Assembly (NCBI GenBank): GCA_039029535.1
Contig: JBCCFW010000009.1
Location: 1-64,000 of the forward strand
Length of the DNA: 64,000 bases
DNA from: JBCCFW01 sp039029535
Lineage (GTDB): Bacteria; Acidobacteriota; JBCCFW01
Direction: 5' to 3'
Positions 51,169-59,117 of the stretch are shown piece after piece. The position numbers were made by a program, and so were the translations under genes. Positions within the stretch are counted from its first letter, which is position 1. Each line of letters starts with the position of its first letter. A model generated the notes under the pieces. That model had not been told where the DNA came from, did not search any database, and saw only the letters and a program-made list of their open reading frames with translations.

Positions 51169-52650
51169 TCAGGTCCGGCGGGGCAAGTAGCGGTCGAGAA
51201 GGAGCTCGAAGACATCGGGCTCGATCGGCTTCCTGAGGAAGCACGCGGCCCCCTTGCCCTTGAGCTCCTCGCGCAGCCCGTCGTCCGTGGAGGCCGTGAC
51301 CATGACCACCGGGATGTCCTGGGTCATCTCGCTGCCTCGGAGCAGCTCCAGGGCATCGCCGCCGTCGAGGTCGGGCATGTGGTGGTCGAGGAGGATCAGT
51401 CCCGGCTGCTCGCGCATGGCGAGGTCGACACCCTCGGCTGCGTCGCCGGCCTGGATGATCTTCACGCCGAACTTGCCGAGCATGACCGCGACCAGGCGCC
51501 GGAGATCCTCGTCGTCGTCCACGAAGAGGACCTTGCCCCGTGGTGCCTTGGTGGGGTCGGTGGGGGCGTCCACCTTGACTGGGCCGGTGGCCGGACGGCT
51601 GTCGGACAGGCTCTCGTACATCCGCCAGGCGGAGCGGAAGCGATCATCGGGCGCCTTGGCGAGGCAGCGGAGGATCGCCTCCCCCAGGGCGGGCGGGATC
51701 TTCGGCTCGAGCTTCCGGGGGTCGACCGGGGCCTCGGTCTTGATCCGGGCGATGAGATCGTTGAGATCCGGCGCCTCGAACGGGACCCGACCGGTGCCCA
51801 TCTTGTAGGCCAGGATCCCGAGGGCGTAGATGTCGACCCGGTGATCGGCGTACTGGGGCGAGAAGATCAGCTCGGGCGCCATGTACGAGGGCGTGCCGAT
51901 GACCTTGTTGCTGGCGCTGTCGCTCGAACGCAGGAGGGCCACGCCGAAGTCCACCACGTGGGGCTGGTCGTCCTCGTCGATGATGACGTTGGCGGGCTTG
52001 AGGTCGCGGTGGGTGACGCCGAGGTCGTGTGCGGCCTGGAGCGCCGAGCAGATCTCGCGGAGGTAGTGGAGGATGGTCGCCGGGGGGAGTGGACCTTCCT
52101 TCAGGCGCGCTTCCAGGGTGTCCCCGGCGATGTACTCCATCGTCACGGCGAGGCGACCTTGCCAGTTGAGCAAGTCGTAGAGGGGCACCACGTTGGGGTG
52201 CTTCATCCGCCGCGCGACCTTGAGCTCGTGCCGGAAACGTTCGATCGCGCTCTGATCCCCGGCGAGGTCGAGGACCTTCATGGCGATGACCTCGTCGAGC
52301 TCGAGGTCCTGCACCTGGTAGACGACGCCCTGACCGCCCCGGCCGAGCTCTCGCAGGATCTCGTAGCGATCACCCGGGTCGCGGATGATCGTCGAGCCCG
52401 GTGAGGACGGCGTCAGGTCCGGTGGGACCATCGTCAGGCTGTCGAGGGCGGGGGTGGAGACCGGGCCGGCCGAGAAGCTGCCGGAGGCGGGATCCTCGGA
52501 CAGCATCAGGGTGTGCTGCGCTTCCTCGGGAGCCGCGGGTGGGGTGGGCTCGAAGAACTCCTCCTCCTCCGGTGGCTCCCAGCAGTGCACGCAGCCGTCC
52601 ACTGCCGGGGACAGCGGCCGTCCGCAGGTCTCACACGATCCGGCGCTCAA
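51169..52650 (-). CDS. Zinc-ribbon Ser/Thr kinase fused to a receiver domain
   Basis: A 493-residue soluble protein. C6/C9 and C20/C23 form a zinc ribbon. The kinase (about 95-355) has GRGGQGVVYQV, K125 in AMKVLD, HRDLKPAN and DFGVALL. The C-terminal CheY-like receiver (about 370-493) has an acidic VDDDEDL, the phospho-acceptor Asp in LLDHHMPDLDG and the Lys in FLRKPI. The start is TTG 52650, behind GGAGGAG at the right distance; any later start would lose the zinc ribbon. It couples two phosphorylation systems and sits divergent to a stand-alone receiver. No histidine kinase gene is in the window. Confidence 0.9.
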   Translation of the reverse strand: MSAGSCETCGRPLSPAVDGCVHCWEPPEEEEFFEPTPPAAPEEAQHTLMLSEDPASGSFSAGPVSTPALDSLTMVPPDLTPSSPGSTIIRDPGDRYEILRELGRGGQGVVYQVQDLELDEVIAMKVLDLAGDQSAIERFRHELKVARRMKHPNVVPLYDLLNWQGRLAVTMEYIAGDTLEARLKEGPLPPATILHYLREICSALQAAHDLGVTHRDLKPANVIIDEDDQPHVVDFGVALLRSSDSASNKVIGTPSYMAPELIFSPQYADHRVDIYALGILAYKMGTGRVPFEAPDLNDLIARIKTEAPVDPRKLEPKIPPALGEAILRCLAKAPDDRFRSAWRMYESLSDSRPATGPVKVDAPTDPTKAPRGKVLFVDDDEDLRRLVAVMLGKFGVKIIQAGDAAEGVDLAMREQPGLILLDHHMPDLDGGDALELLRGSEMTQDIPVVMVTASTDDGLREELKGKGAACFLRKPIEPDVFELLLDRYLPRRT

Positions 52651-52907
52651 GGGCTCCTCCAGTAAGGGGGGGCGACGATCCTAACCTGCCTGCCAAGGGA
52701 CATTGCGTTTCGTACCGCTCGCGCCCGGCCCGGAGGGGACCGGAACAGTCCGGAGGAGGGGGGGCGGACAAGTGACCCCGGAGCCTGCGAGAATGGGCCG
52801 GGCCGGAGTAAGATCGGCCCGCATCCCGTCCGAATCATCATTTAGCCAGGCTCGGCCGCGTGGTCGAGCAACACCGTGGTGCACGGGACCGGTCCGAGGG
52901 GAGTGTC

Positions 52908-53321
52908 GTGTCGAGGATTCTGCTCGTCGAGGACAACGAGGTGAACACGCGTCTTTTCGACATGCTCCTGTCGAAGACGGGTCACGAGGTTGTCGAGGCC
53001 CAGACGGCCGAGAGTGGGCTGGAGATGGCTGAGGCCGTCTCGCCCGACCTCATCATCATGGACCTGCAGCTCCCCGGTGAGATGGACGGCCTGGCCGCAA
53101 TCCGTGAACTCCGGAAGCGGCCTCATTTTGCGACGACCCCGATCCTCGTCGTGACGGCCCACGCCCTCCCCGAGATCAAGCGGGCGGCGATCCAGGCCGG
53201 CTGCACCGACCTGCTGACCAAGCCGGTCCTCGCCCGGTCCTTCCGGGACAAGGTCGCGGCCTTGCTCGGCCAGGGTGGGGGCGGGACGGGAGTCGAGTCG
53301 GGCTCGGCCCAGGCTGGCTGA
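52908..53321 (+). CDS. Single-domain response regulator (CheY/DivK-like)
   Basis: A 137-residue receiver domain. The acidic pair lies in VEDNEVN, the phosphorylated Asp is D52 in IIMDLQLPGEMDG, the Thr/Ser is in VVTAHAL, and the Lys is in LLTKPV. There is no output domain, so it passes phosphate or binds a partner. I chose GTG 52908 because the upstream frame lacks a ribosome binding site and GAGGGGAG precedes it. It is flanked by the kinase-receiver and receiver-cyclase genes. Confidence 0.9.
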   Translation: MSRILLVEDNEVNTRLFDMLLSKTGHEVVEAQTAESGLEMAEAVSPDLIIMDLQLPGEMDGLAAIRELRKRPHFATTPILVVTAHALPEIKRAAIQAGCTDLLTKPVLARSFRDKVAALLGQGGGGTGVESGSAQAG

Positions 53322-53342
53322 GGGGCGGCCGGGAATCCGGTC

Positions 53343-54467
53343 TCAGTCCGAGCCCTGTTCGGCGAGCAACCAGGTCTCCATCAAGCCCTGACCCTTGACC
53401 GAGATCGGCCCGCGGGCCTCGAGCTCGAAGCGATCGGGGAGGCAGCGTCGCGTGGCGTCGCTGAGGTGGACCCGGCCCTCGACGCCGTGGGACTCCATCC
53501 GGCTGGCGATGTTCACCGTGTCGCCCCAGAGGTCGTAGATGAACTTCCGCTTGCCGATGACGCCGGCGGTGACCGGTCCGCTGCTGATACCGATCCGGAC
53601 GCCGATGTCTCGTCCGCTGGACTCGCGCAGCGACCGCACGCAGTCGAGCATCCCCTGACCCATGGCGGTGATCGCCTCGGCGTGGTCGTCTCGCGGCTCG
53701 GGCACGCCGGACACGACCATGTAGGCGTCGCCGATGGTCTTGATCTTCTCGAGGTCGTGGCGGCCGGCGAGCTCGTCGAAGGCCGAGAAGGCCTGGTTGA
53801 GGAGGTGGACGAGCTCCTGGGGCGTGAGGCTCCGCGCCAGGGTCGAGAAGTTGACCAGGTCGGCGAAGAGGACGCTCACGTTCTCGAACGAGTCGGCGAT
53901 GACGTCCTCGCCGTCCTTGAGCCGGTCGGCGATCTGCTCCGGGAGGATGTTGAGCAGCAACTCTTCCGAGCGGAGCTGCTCGAGCACGAGAAGCTGGGCG
54001 TACTCGCGGAGCTTGAAGGCGGCCTCATCCCGCTCCACGGAGGCCACGTAGCTCTGGGAGTGGAGCCGGACCCGGGCGGCGAGCTCGACCGGGTGGGGAG
54101 GCTTGACGAGGTAGTCGCTGGCGCCGGCCTGGAAAGCCTGGGCCTTGGTCTCCGGATCACCGTCGTCGGAGAGAAGGATCACCGGAATGGAGGCCGTGGC
54201 CAGGTCGCCCTTGAGCTTCTCGAGGATGCCCGAGCCATCGGCCTCGCCTTGGTTCGTGTCGAGGAGAACGACCGTGGCCTTGAGGCTCTTCGCCTCCTGG
54301 ACGGCCCGGTCGGGGTCGAGACAGGACTGCAGCGTGATGTCGTCCTGGTCCCCGAGCATCGACTCCAGCTCGCGGACGCGGTCCGGCTGGTCATCGAGCA
54401 ACAACGCCCGCGCTGCGGGGGTGTCGGTGACGGCTTGCGGACCGTCGGGTGAGAGCTCGTCGAGCAT
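53343..54467 (-). CDS. Receiver domain fused to class III adenylate cyclase
   Basis: A 374-residue protein. The receiver (about 18-140) has D70 in VVLLDTNQGEADG and the Lys in LVKPPHP. A helical linker (LLLNILPEQIADRL) joins it to a class III cyclase with metal Asp in VLFADLVNFS and IGDAYMVV, Lys in LEKIKTIGD and Asp in DLWGDTVNIASRME, a set matching ATP specificity. So it should make cAMP on phosphorylation. Start ATG 54467; an upstream GTG is possible. It is convergent with the response regulator, 21 bases apart. Confidence 0.9.
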   Translation of the reverse strand: MLDELSPDGPQAVTDTPAARALLLDDQPDRVRELESMLGDQDDITLQSCLDPDRAVQEAKSLKATVVLLDTNQGEADGSGILEKLKGDLATASIPVILLSDDGDPETKAQAFQAGASDYLVKPPHPVELAARVRLHSQSYVASVERDEAAFKLREYAQLLVLEQLRSEELLLNILPEQIADRLKDGEDVIADSFENVSVLFADLVNFSTLARSLTPQELVHLLNQAFSAFDELAGRHDLEKIKTIGDAYMVVSGVPEPRDDHAEAITAMGQGMLDCVRSLRESSGRDIGVRIGISSGPVTAGVIGKRKFIYDLWGDTVNIASRMESHGVEGRVHLSDATRRCLPDRFELEARGPISVKGQGLMETWLLAEQGSD

Positions 54468-54581
54468 GCCCGGAGTGTAGTTCCCATCGGGGTCCGGGTG
54501 CTCGTGCCGATCCACCCGGCCACGGAGTGGTCAGTTCTCCTTGCGGGTGCTGGAAGCTTCCTTCACGGACGCGAGCGGAGC

Positions 54582-55346
54582 TCAGAAGGTGTAGGTCAGG
54601 CCCACGAAGCCGCTCAGCACGTCGTCGTCAGCGACGATGGGACTCTCGGTGATCTCGTCGCCAAGGAGCTTCCAGTCGAGGCCGAGCAAGAACATCCAGC
54701 CGCTCCTCCAGCGTCGATTCAGGCTGAAGCCGACGCCGAGATTCACCGTCTCCTCACCGAGGTAGGCGGGGCGTCCTGGGCGGCTCTCCGAGTCCGCGAC
54801 GCCGAAGTAGTGGTCGACGAGGTCGTCGCTCCAATACTCGGCCGTGATGCTGGGTTCGAAGCTCCAGCTTCCCCGTCGGACGGGAAAGGAGATCTCGAGG
54901 TCGAGCTCCTGTCCGTCGCTCTCGTCGAGAACGTCGGTGAGCACCGTCAGGCCCACCTCGACATGGTCCCACGTTCCCGCCACGCTGAATCCGAGGTCGG
55001 CCGAGATGGACGGCTCATCCATGCCTTCGAGCGCTGAGCCGACATCCGCGTCGAATCCATCGAAGCGTGCGGCGAGGAAGGCCGAGAGCTCGAGGTGCTC
55101 GACCGGCCGACCACGAAATCCCGTGCGCACGCCTTCGAAGAAGAAGGTCTTGTAGCGAATGCCCAGGATGGGAATGGGGAAGACCTCGGAGTCGAGGTCC
55201 ACGTAGGGCCGCGGAGAGACGATCGCACCGACGCCCAGGGACAGCTCGACGCCGTCCGGTGGCGGCTGGGCGCGCGCCCTGTCGGGGATCGCGACGAGCG
55301 TGATCGAGACCGAGACGAGGAACGAGGCCCAGCGCGTGCTGCTCAT
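54582..55346 (-). CDS. MipA/OmpV-like outer membrane protein
   Basis: A 254-residue exported protein with a signal peptide (MSSTRWASFLVSVSITLVAI...). The body is a series of amphipathic strands (VELSLGVGAIVSPRPYVDLD, FFFEGVRTGFRG, VEVGLTVLTDVLDESDGQEL, FVGLTYTF) ending in aromatic F, as for beta-barrels. The pattern of VSPRPYVD and FFFEGVRTGF matches MipA/OmpV proteins, which may act in envelope or murein remodelling. Start ATG 55346 with AGGGA upstream. Confidence 0.82.
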   Translation of the reverse strand: MSSTRWASFLVSVSITLVAIPDRARAQPPPDGVELSLGVGAIVSPRPYVDLDSEVFPIPILGIRYKTFFFEGVRTGFRGRPVEHLELSAFLAARFDGFDADVGSALEGMDEPSISADLGFSVAGTWDHVEVGLTVLTDVLDESDGQELDLEISFPVRRGSWSFEPSITAEYWSDDLVDHYFGVADSESRPGRPAYLGEETVNLGVGFSLNRRWRSGWMFLLGLDWKLLGDEITESPIVADDDVLSGFVGLTYTF

Positions 55347-55459
55347 GGTTCGTGACTCCCTGCTCACTTCTTCCAACAGTGGTCGTCGCGAGCTCATCCG
55401 TGCGGCGCAGGGTAGCGGGAGCGTACGAGCCACCGGAAGATCGTGGGTCGTGATCGCGA

Positions 55460-58400
55460 TCAACCAACGCGAAGCTCTTCACGCAACTTCGCCAGCGCCT
55501 TGCCCAGCTCCGAGTCCGGTCCCACCCCGAGCTCGACCGACACCGCTTCGGCCTCGGCCAAGGTCGCGACCGCAGCCTCGTGCTCGCCCGCTCGTTGCTG
55601 ACAATGACCACGTCCGCACAGGGCGAGTCCCAGCGTGCCCCGGTCTCCCATGCGCTGGACGAGAGCGATCGTCTCCTCGAAGCTCGTCCGCGCCTCCTCG
55701 AGTCGGCCCAGGTCCAGGTCGAGGTTGCCGAGACACCAGCGGGTCCATGCCTCGTATTGCACCTCACCGACCTCGCGGACGATGGTCAGCGCGGCTTCAT
55801 AGAGCGCTCGTGCTTCCACCTTGCGGTCTTCGCGCTCGTCGACCGCTCCGAGGTTCAAGAGCATGAGCCCCTCGGTCTTGCGCTCACCCGTCTCCCGCGA
55901 CAACGCCAGTCCCTGCTCCAGGCACTCCCGTGCCTGCGCGGTTCGACCAGCGATGAGGTGGAGATGGCCGACGTTGCCGAGCCACGAACCCTCGCGCATC
56001 CGGTTGCCGAGCTCGCGCACGATGGCGAGCGCCGACTCGGAGCACGTCAGCGCCTCGTCCATCCTTCCCTGAGAGCCATGGAAGACACCGAGGTTGCCGA
56101 GGACGTTGCTCTCGAGGTTGCGGTCACCGAGCTCGCGTGAGAGGGGCAGCGCTTCGTCATAGCAGGCGCGGGCCTCATCCATCCGGCCCTGATCGTGGTG
56201 GAGGATGCCGAGACCGTTGAGGAAGTTGCCCGCGGACGCGCGATCGCCCGCCTCGCGCGCGAGGGCGATGGCCGCCTCGTAGCAGGCTCCCGTCTCCTCC
56301 ACCTGACCGAGGAGCTTCGAAGCCCGTCCGAGGATGAACGACACCCGGGCACGGTCGAGAGGAGAGGGATCGGGAAGCGCCAGCACGGAGCGAGCCAGCT
56401 CGGATCCCAGGCCGAACGGGCCCCGTGCCTCGAGCACGGCCCAGGCGGCCTGGAGCGTCGGGACCGCGGTCGTTCCATCGCCCCTCGTCACGGCGCGTCG
56501 GCACGCCGACACGAGGTTGTCGAGCTCGAGCCCGAGCGCACGGCGACGCGTCACTCCTCCGTGTCGGTCGAGTGACTCCAGGGCTTCCTGCAAGCCGAGT
56601 CCCGCGAAGTGCTCGCCGTGACGGACGAACGCGGCATGCTCCGCGTCGGAACCACTGGCTCCCGCGTCGAGCGCGTCGTCCGTCCGGAGCTTCTCGGCGG
56701 CGTACTCCTGAATGCTGGCGTAGGCGCCGAAGCGAGGCTCGTCGGTTCCCTCGGGAGTCCAGGTTCGCAGCAGGCTCTTGTCGACGAGGACCTGCACGGC
56801 ATCCAGCGGCCAGGGAGCGTCGGCCCAGGCACCGAGGTCGAGGACGGCCTCGGCCGCCTCCAACGTGAAGCCGGCCTCGAAGACCGAGGCCTGAGCCAGC
56901 GCCGCGCGCTCCCAGGACGTGAGGAGCTGCCACGACCAGTCGATGGCCGCGCGCATCGTCGCCTGCCGCTCACGCACGCCGGTACCGCCCGCCAGGAGTC
57001 GGAAGCGGTCCTTCATCCGTTCGACGAGCTGCGCCGGAGTGAGCACGCGGACTCTCGCGGCGGCCAGCTCGATGGCCAGCGGGAGACCGTCGACCAGCCG
57101 GACCACCTCCTCGACCTGGGCCCGGTTCTCGTCGGTCACCACGAAGGACGCCTTCTTCGCGTGGGCGCGGCTTTCAAACAGCTCGACGCCGGCGCCCTTC
57201 ACGTCCAGCGGAGGCACGTCGAGGACTTCTTCTCCCGGAAGGTCGAGCAGCACGCGGCTCGTCACGATGAAGGTGGCGTCGCCGGCCTGCTCCAACCATC
57301 GCCCCAGGGTGGCCGCGGCGTGCGCGGCGACCTGCTCGAAGTTGTCGAGGATGATGAGGCAGCGACCCCGGCCCGCGATCGCGTGACCGAGCTGCTCGAT
57401 CGGATCGTCTCCCTTCAGCGACACGCCGAGTGCCGTCGCCACCACTGAGGCGATGCCTTCGATGCTGCGGGCTTCGGAGAGGTCGCAGAACCGGGAGATG
57501 TTTTGGAAGCGCCGGGCATGGTGAAGCACCAGCCGGGTCTTCCCGGTGCCGCCGGGGCCCAACACGGTCAGGAGACCGGGAGTCGAGGTGCGCTCCACCA
57601 GGGCGGCAAGCTCGGTCGCCCGACCGATGAAGGTGTCGCGCTCCGGTGGAAGCTCGCTGCTCGAGGGTGTCGATGACGCCGTCGTCAACGGCGCGGCGCG
57701 GGTGAGCAGCACGCGCAGCTCGGCGCCGCTGGCAGGACGCTCCTGCCGATCCTTCGCGAGACAACGACGGAGCAGGTCGGACGCGGCGGTCGACAGCTCG
57801 TCGGGCAACGCGCTCCAGTCGGGCTCGCCGTGCAGGACCGCGCTGAGCCTCTCGCTCCAGGACGCGCCGGGGAAGGCCGACTGCCCCGTCAACATCTCGA
57901 AGAGCACGACCCCGAGGGCCCACACGTCGGTGCGGGCGTCGAGCTCTTCGCCGCGCGACTGTTCGGGGCTCATGTAGCCCGGCGTCCCCTCCAACTTGCG
58001 CTCGCCGTCGGCGTCGTCATCTTCCTCGACGGGTCGGGCCAGGCCGAAGTCGAGCACCTTGGCGACGTCGCCATCGACGATCTGGATGTTGGGGGGCTTG
58101 AGGTCGCGATGGATGAGGCCGCGGGAGTGAGCGGCATCGAGGCCGGCGGCGACCTGGGTGGCGAAGTCGATGGCCAGCTCGACGTCGAGCGACCCACGTC
58201 GCAGCCGCGCCCAGAGACTCTCGCCGTCGAGGTATTCGAGCACGAGCACCGGCTCGCCCTCGTGCTCGACGATGTCGAAGATCCCGCCGACGTTGGGATG
58301 GCTGGCGGCCGCGAGCATCCGGGCCTCCCGCACGAAGCGCTCGAGGGCTTCCGCCGGGAGTCGGGCCGAGATGGCCTTCAGCGCGACCAGGCGGTCGAGT

Positions 58401-58738
58401 TGTGGGTCCCGGGCTCGGTAGACCACGCCCATGCCGCCTCGACCCAGCTCGGCCTCGATGCGGTAACGCCCGATGGCCTCGGGGGTCTCGTCGGTTCTCG
58501 TCGCGCGACTGGCGGAGACGGCGACCGTGCGGCCAGGGTTGGTCGTCGTGGCGTCGTTCTGGAGGGTCGGCACCACCTGGGTCGCCGCCACCCTGGTCGG
58601 GGTGAAGCTGTCATCGTCCTCGGGCTTCGCCGGTGAGCGTCCTCCTTCGTGGAGCCGCTCGCCGGCGGCACCATCGATGGCCTCGGCCAAGCGCTCGAGT
58701 TCCCGACGACGGCGCTCTTCCCTCGAATCGTGCGACAT
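55460..58738 (-). CDS. PknK-like Ser/Thr kinase-STAND ATPase-TPR protein
   Basis: A 1092-residue soluble protein. The kinase domain (about 92-360) shows GRGGMGVVYRAR, VALKAIS, HRDLKPPN and DFGLAR. A STAND-type ATPase follows with P-loop GPGGTGKTRL near 397 and Walker B CLIILDNFEQ, then NB-ARC-like motifs (TSRVLLDLPGEEVL, GLPLAIELAAARV). The C-terminal 350 residues are TPR repeats (LGNLGVFHGSQGRMDEAL). The layout is that of mycobacterial PknK, a large signalling switch. A second copy lies at 61569-64000. Start ATG 58738. Confidence 0.92.
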   Translation of the reverse strand: MSHDSREERRRRELERLAEAIDGAAGERLHEGGRSPAKPEDDDSFTPTRVAATQVVPTLQNDATTTNPGRTVAVSASRATRTDETPEAIGRYRIEAELGRGGMGVVYRARDPQLDRLVALKAISARLPAEALERFVREARMLAAASHPNVGGIFDIVEHEGEPVLVLEYLDGESLWARLRRGSLDVELAIDFATQVAAGLDAAHSRGLIHRDLKPPNIQIVDGDVAKVLDFGLARPVEEDDDADGERKLEGTPGYMSPEQSRGEELDARTDVWALGVVLFEMLTGQSAFPGASWSERLSAVLHGEPDWSALPDELSTAASDLLRRCLAKDRQERPASGAELRVLLTRAAPLTTASSTPSSSELPPERDTFIGRATELAALVERTSTPGLLTVLGPGGTGKTRLVLHHARRFQNISRFCDLSEARSIEGIASVVATALGVSLKGDDPIEQLGHAIAGRGRCLIILDNFEQVAAHAAATLGRWLEQAGDATFIVTSRVLLDLPGEEVLDVPPLDVKGAGVELFESRAHAKKASFVVTDENRAQVEEVVRLVDGLPLAIELAAARVRVLTPAQLVERMKDRFRLLAGGTGVRERQATMRAAIDWSWQLLTSWERAALAQASVFEAGFTLEAAEAVLDLGAWADAPWPLDAVQVLVDKSLLRTWTPEGTDEPRFGAYASIQEYAAEKLRTDDALDAGASGSDAEHAAFVRHGEHFAGLGLQEALESLDRHGGVTRRRALGLELDNLVSACRRAVTRGDGTTAVPTLQAAWAVLEARGPFGLGSELARSVLALPDPSPLDRARVSFILGRASKLLGQVEETGACYEAAIALAREAGDRASAGNFLNGLGILHHDQGRMDEARACYDEALPLSRELGDRNLESNVLGNLGVFHGSQGRMDEALTCSESALAIVRELGNRMREGSWLGNVGHLHLIAGRTAQARECLEQGLALSRETGERKTEGLMLLNLGAVDEREDRKVEARALYEAALTIVREVGEVQYEAWTRWCLGNLDLDLGRLEEARTSFEETIALVQRMGDRGTLGLALCGRGHCQQRAGEHEAAVATLAEAEAVSVELGVGPDSELGKALAKLREELRVG

Positions 58739-59117
58739 TCGGAGAGATGGTACTCGCATCGTCTGGTGCGGGGCGCAGAGGCCTGGTAGGCGGTCGCTCG
58801 CGACCGGTGGCGGCGCCCGATGACCGGCCATGAGAGCTCCCTGTCAGTGGTTCCACTCCCGTGACTCCCACCACCGCCTCGCGTGCGAGTCACGAAGTCG
58901 TGCTTCGGGTAGCGCGTCGTTTCGACTCTCTTCGAGCTGGGGCGTGAGCGACACGACAGGGCTATCCGTTCACTTGCCGGATCATTAGTCTCCCAGCGTG
59001 CGCGACTCGGACGGGACGAGCGACCACGGTCGACGTCTTCGGGCCACGGGCGTGGCTTGTCCGGCGCGACGACGCGCGTGATGGGATGTCCACCCCAAGC
59101 AGGAAGGTGCAGGAACC
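58739..59117. other. Divergent intergenic region
   Basis: About 380 bases between the kinase-STAND gene and the collagen-like gene, likely containing both promoters. No open frame is convincing. A stretch at 58838-58880 (GTGGTTCCACTCCCGTGACTC, slightly tRNA-like) is commented on elsewhere. Confidence 0.4.

Noticed and set aside
58838..58868. tRNA-like 3' fragment (GTGGTTCCACTCCCGTGACTC plus CCACCA)
   Set aside because: It resembles a T arm and acceptor end, but no matching 5' acceptor strand or anticodon arm lies upstream and the T stem lacks bases. Probably chance.
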